From a virus: a stretch of DNA of 22,136 bases. The notes below the pieces were generated by a model. The model saw only the letters and a list, made by a program, of their open reading frames with translations, ran no database searches and had not been told where the DNA came from. Where the stretch lies: the IMG/VR virus record IMGVR_UViG_3300015264_000054, positions 1 through 22,136 of that record. One strand, given 5' to 3'. This document shows, in pieces, positions 21,140 to 22,136 of the stretch; the stretch's first letter is position 1, and every line of letters starts with the position of its first letter. Made by a program: the position numbers and the translations under genes.

Positions 21140-21838
21140 TTAGTCGTCTGTGCTACGATTGCGACGCCTCGCGATACGTTCACGGAGGCTGCCGTTACCT
21201 TCCTCATCCTCAGTGCTTGACTCTCTTGTACGGCGGGTCGAAGGGGGGTCTTCAGATTCATTCTCTTCAGGGGCTGGACGTGCACGCCCCCGGTTTCGGT
21301 TCCTTGAGTTTTCTTCAAGCTGATCATCATCAGGGTCATGCCGTGGCCCTCGTTGTCGAGGTGTTGTTTCAGGCTCATCCTCTTCAGGATCGGGTTCACG
21401 ACGTGTACGGCTACGACGAGGCGGTGTTGTTTCTTCTTTTACTGTTCGTCCACGACGTTGAGCAGATTCATCATCATCTTCATTTTGACGTCCTGCCTGA
21501 CCGTCAAAAGTTGCTTTGATATGGTCATAGTCGTAAAAATTTAAAGTTTCTGGTATAGGATTGTCATAAATTAAATCAAGCCAATCTTGTTCTAATCCTT
21601 CATCCTCATGAATGTTTGAAGCTTTAAGCACTTTCATCTTACTTGGGTCATAGGTGGTATTAAGCCCAGTACCTTCACGATAGAACCGCACGTCGTGTCC
21701 ATCAGCTGTGCCGTCAATGAAGATAACGTCCTTGGTATCTTCATCAATGCAAAGATTGGCAAGTGACTTGTCAAATGTGAAAGGTGCTGCCCAAAGTAGG
21801 GGTCCTTCCTCTTCATCATTTCGGTCAATTCCTTGAAG
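21140..21838 (-). CDS. gp32-like ssDNA-binding protein, N-terminus missing
   Basis: About 232 C-terminal residues; the frame runs back to the junction near 21838, where it is cut, and the ORF closes two codons further. The visible core (IDRNDEEEGPLLWAAPFTFD, LCIDEDTKDVIFIDG, VRFYREGTGLNTTYDPSKM and DNPIPETLNFYDYDHI) resembles phage T4 gp32-type single-strand-binding proteins. The OB-fold N-terminal part with the zinc region lies beyond the junction and is absent here. The last ~100 residues are a disordered tail of alternating Arg and Asp/Glu with Pro, ending RERIARRRNRSTDD, unlike the purely acidic gp32 tail. It is the first visible gene of the leftward operon and coats ssDNA for the RecA-like and gp46/47-like proteins. 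Confidence 0.72.
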   Translation of the reverse strand, partial: LQGIDRNDEEEGPLLWAAPFTFDKSLANLCIDEDTKDVIFIDGTADGHDVRFYREGTGLNTTYDPSKMKVLKASNIHEDEGLEQDWLDLIYDNPIPETLNFYDYDHIKATFDGQAGRQNEDDDESAQRRGRTVKEETTPPRRSRTRREPDPEEDEPETTPRQRGPRHDPDDDQLEENSRNRNRGRARPAPEENESEDPPSTRRTRESSTEDEEGNGSLRERIARRRNRSTDD

Positions 21839-21842
21839 GCCT
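21829..21842. other. Junction between phage DNA and unrelated GC-rich DNA
   Basis: Left of this point the minus-strand frame of a gp32-like gene is intact to 21838. Right of it the + strand encodes an unrelated HAD phosphatase fragment and the base composition turns GC-rich. Both readings make sense across about 10 shared bases (21831-21841), so the exact break cannot be placed more closely. There are no attachment-site repeats or inverted termini visible at the joint. Confidence 0.8.
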
Positions 21843-21843
21843 C

Positions 21844-22136
21844 AATGAAGCGGAGTTCCCTTGCATCTGGCTGACTGGTCTAACCCGCGCGCAACTTGAT
21901 GAGCCGCGCCGCCGCCTGGGCCACGAGGATCCCTTCATCGGGGAAAGCGGTTGCGGCGTCTACCTCCCCGAAGACTATTTCCACTTGAAATCAGGAAATA
22001 CCATTCGACTCGGCCGCTTCACCTGTATTCCTGTCGCAAAACCGCAGCCCGCCGCCGCCGAAGCCCTGGAAGAACTTTCCAGCGATCTCGGCGTCGCGGC
22101 CGTCTCGCTTCGCAGCCTATCCCCGCGCGAACTGGT
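21844..22136 (+). CDS. Mannosyl-3-phosphoglycerate phosphatase-like HAD protein, internal fragment
   Basis: An open GC-rich frame of about 97 residues with no start or stop. It reads FPCIWLTGLTRAQLDEPRRR, then DPFIGESGCGVYLPEDYF and LGRFTCIPVAKPQPAAAEAL. This matches the part of HAD-IIB mannosyl-3-phosphoglycerate phosphatases after motif I: the T of the LT-G-TR motif II, and the DPFI-E-G-G-Y-P segment. The catalytic Asp motif would lie upstream but is missing, so the fragment starts after it. The enzyme dephosphorylates mannosyl-3-phosphoglycerate to the compatible solute mannosylglycerate in bacteria and archaea. It is cut at the window end and codon use is unlike the phage genes (G/C in third positions). 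It is probably not part of the phage. Confidence 0.75.

Noticed and set aside
20995-21519. 174-codon + strand frame opposite the gp32-like tail
   Set aside because: It is the mirror of the repetitive Arg/Asp/Glu coding region, with His/Leu/Phe-rich nonsense translation and no start signal.
1-21838. Avoidance of GATC or GANTC
   Set aside because: Both occur many times throughout (for example GATC near 343 and 494, GANTC near 831, 1194 and 2488), so no depletion comparable to CCWGG is evident by eye.
1-22136. CRISPR arrays, tRNA genes, insertion sequences, attachment sites
   Set aside because: No regularly spaced repeats, cloverleaf-like segments, transposase or integrase motifs, or terminal repeats were seen on either strand.

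Overview
The window looks like part of a tailed-phage genome (virion, lysis, recombination and replication genes) infecting a Gram-negative, probably alphaproteobacterial host. Three things point to the host: a GcrA-family regulator (a family largely confined to Alphaproteobacteria), lipoprotein and periplasmic proteins of a type common in rhizobial phages (from memory, not searched), and murein-degrading enzymes beside spanin-like membrane proteins. Genes are packed tightly, with many 1-4 nt start/stop overlaps and only short gaps.

Layout. Bases 1-13822 are read rightward, with one exception. They hold two large Ala/Gly-rich virion proteins (candidate internal/ejection proteins, 3-2864), then a distal tail block of two paralogous tail fibres and a third fibre-like protein, with a small cupin, a Cys-rich protein and an unknown between them (3049-6285). 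Next come two different endolysins (GH108 muramidase and zinc amidase), followed by a long run of membrane, lipoprotein, coiled-coil and secreted proteins and a papain-like protease (6285-13822). One small two-helix membrane gene with a strong ribosome binding site lies antisense at 2782-3024.

Bases 13823-21838 are read leftward as one probable operon. In transcription order: a gp32-like ssDNA-binding protein (cut off at the window end), two small genes, a 28-residue membrane micro-gene, a RecA/UvsX-like recombinase, a small phage protein, an FkbM-type methyltransferase, a PD-(D/E)XK nuclease, a TerB-fold protein, a two-helix membrane protein, a gp47/SbcD nuclease, a Cys-pair protein, a gp46/SbcC ATPase, and the GcrA-like regulator. 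Apart from the methyltransferase, TerB protein and membrane proteins, this is a coherent recombination-dependent replication set. The two blocks converge with stop codons directly adjacent at 13822/13823.

The last ~295 bases (about 21842-22136) are something else: GC-rich DNA encoding, on the + strand, an internal piece of a mannosyl-3-phosphoglycerate phosphatase-like HAD protein. It joins the phage DNA within ~13 bases in the middle of the gp32-like gene, which suggests a chimeric assembly or a true recombination junction.

The strongest non-gene signal is near-complete absence of CCWGG from the ~21.8 kb of phage DNA (one site found by eye, at 11700-11704), while two occur in the 295-base foreign tail. 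Pro-Gly pairs are accordingly written CCC-GG or CCG-GG. This suggests selection by a CCWGG-specific restriction system. No tRNA, CRISPR array or insertion sequence was recognised.
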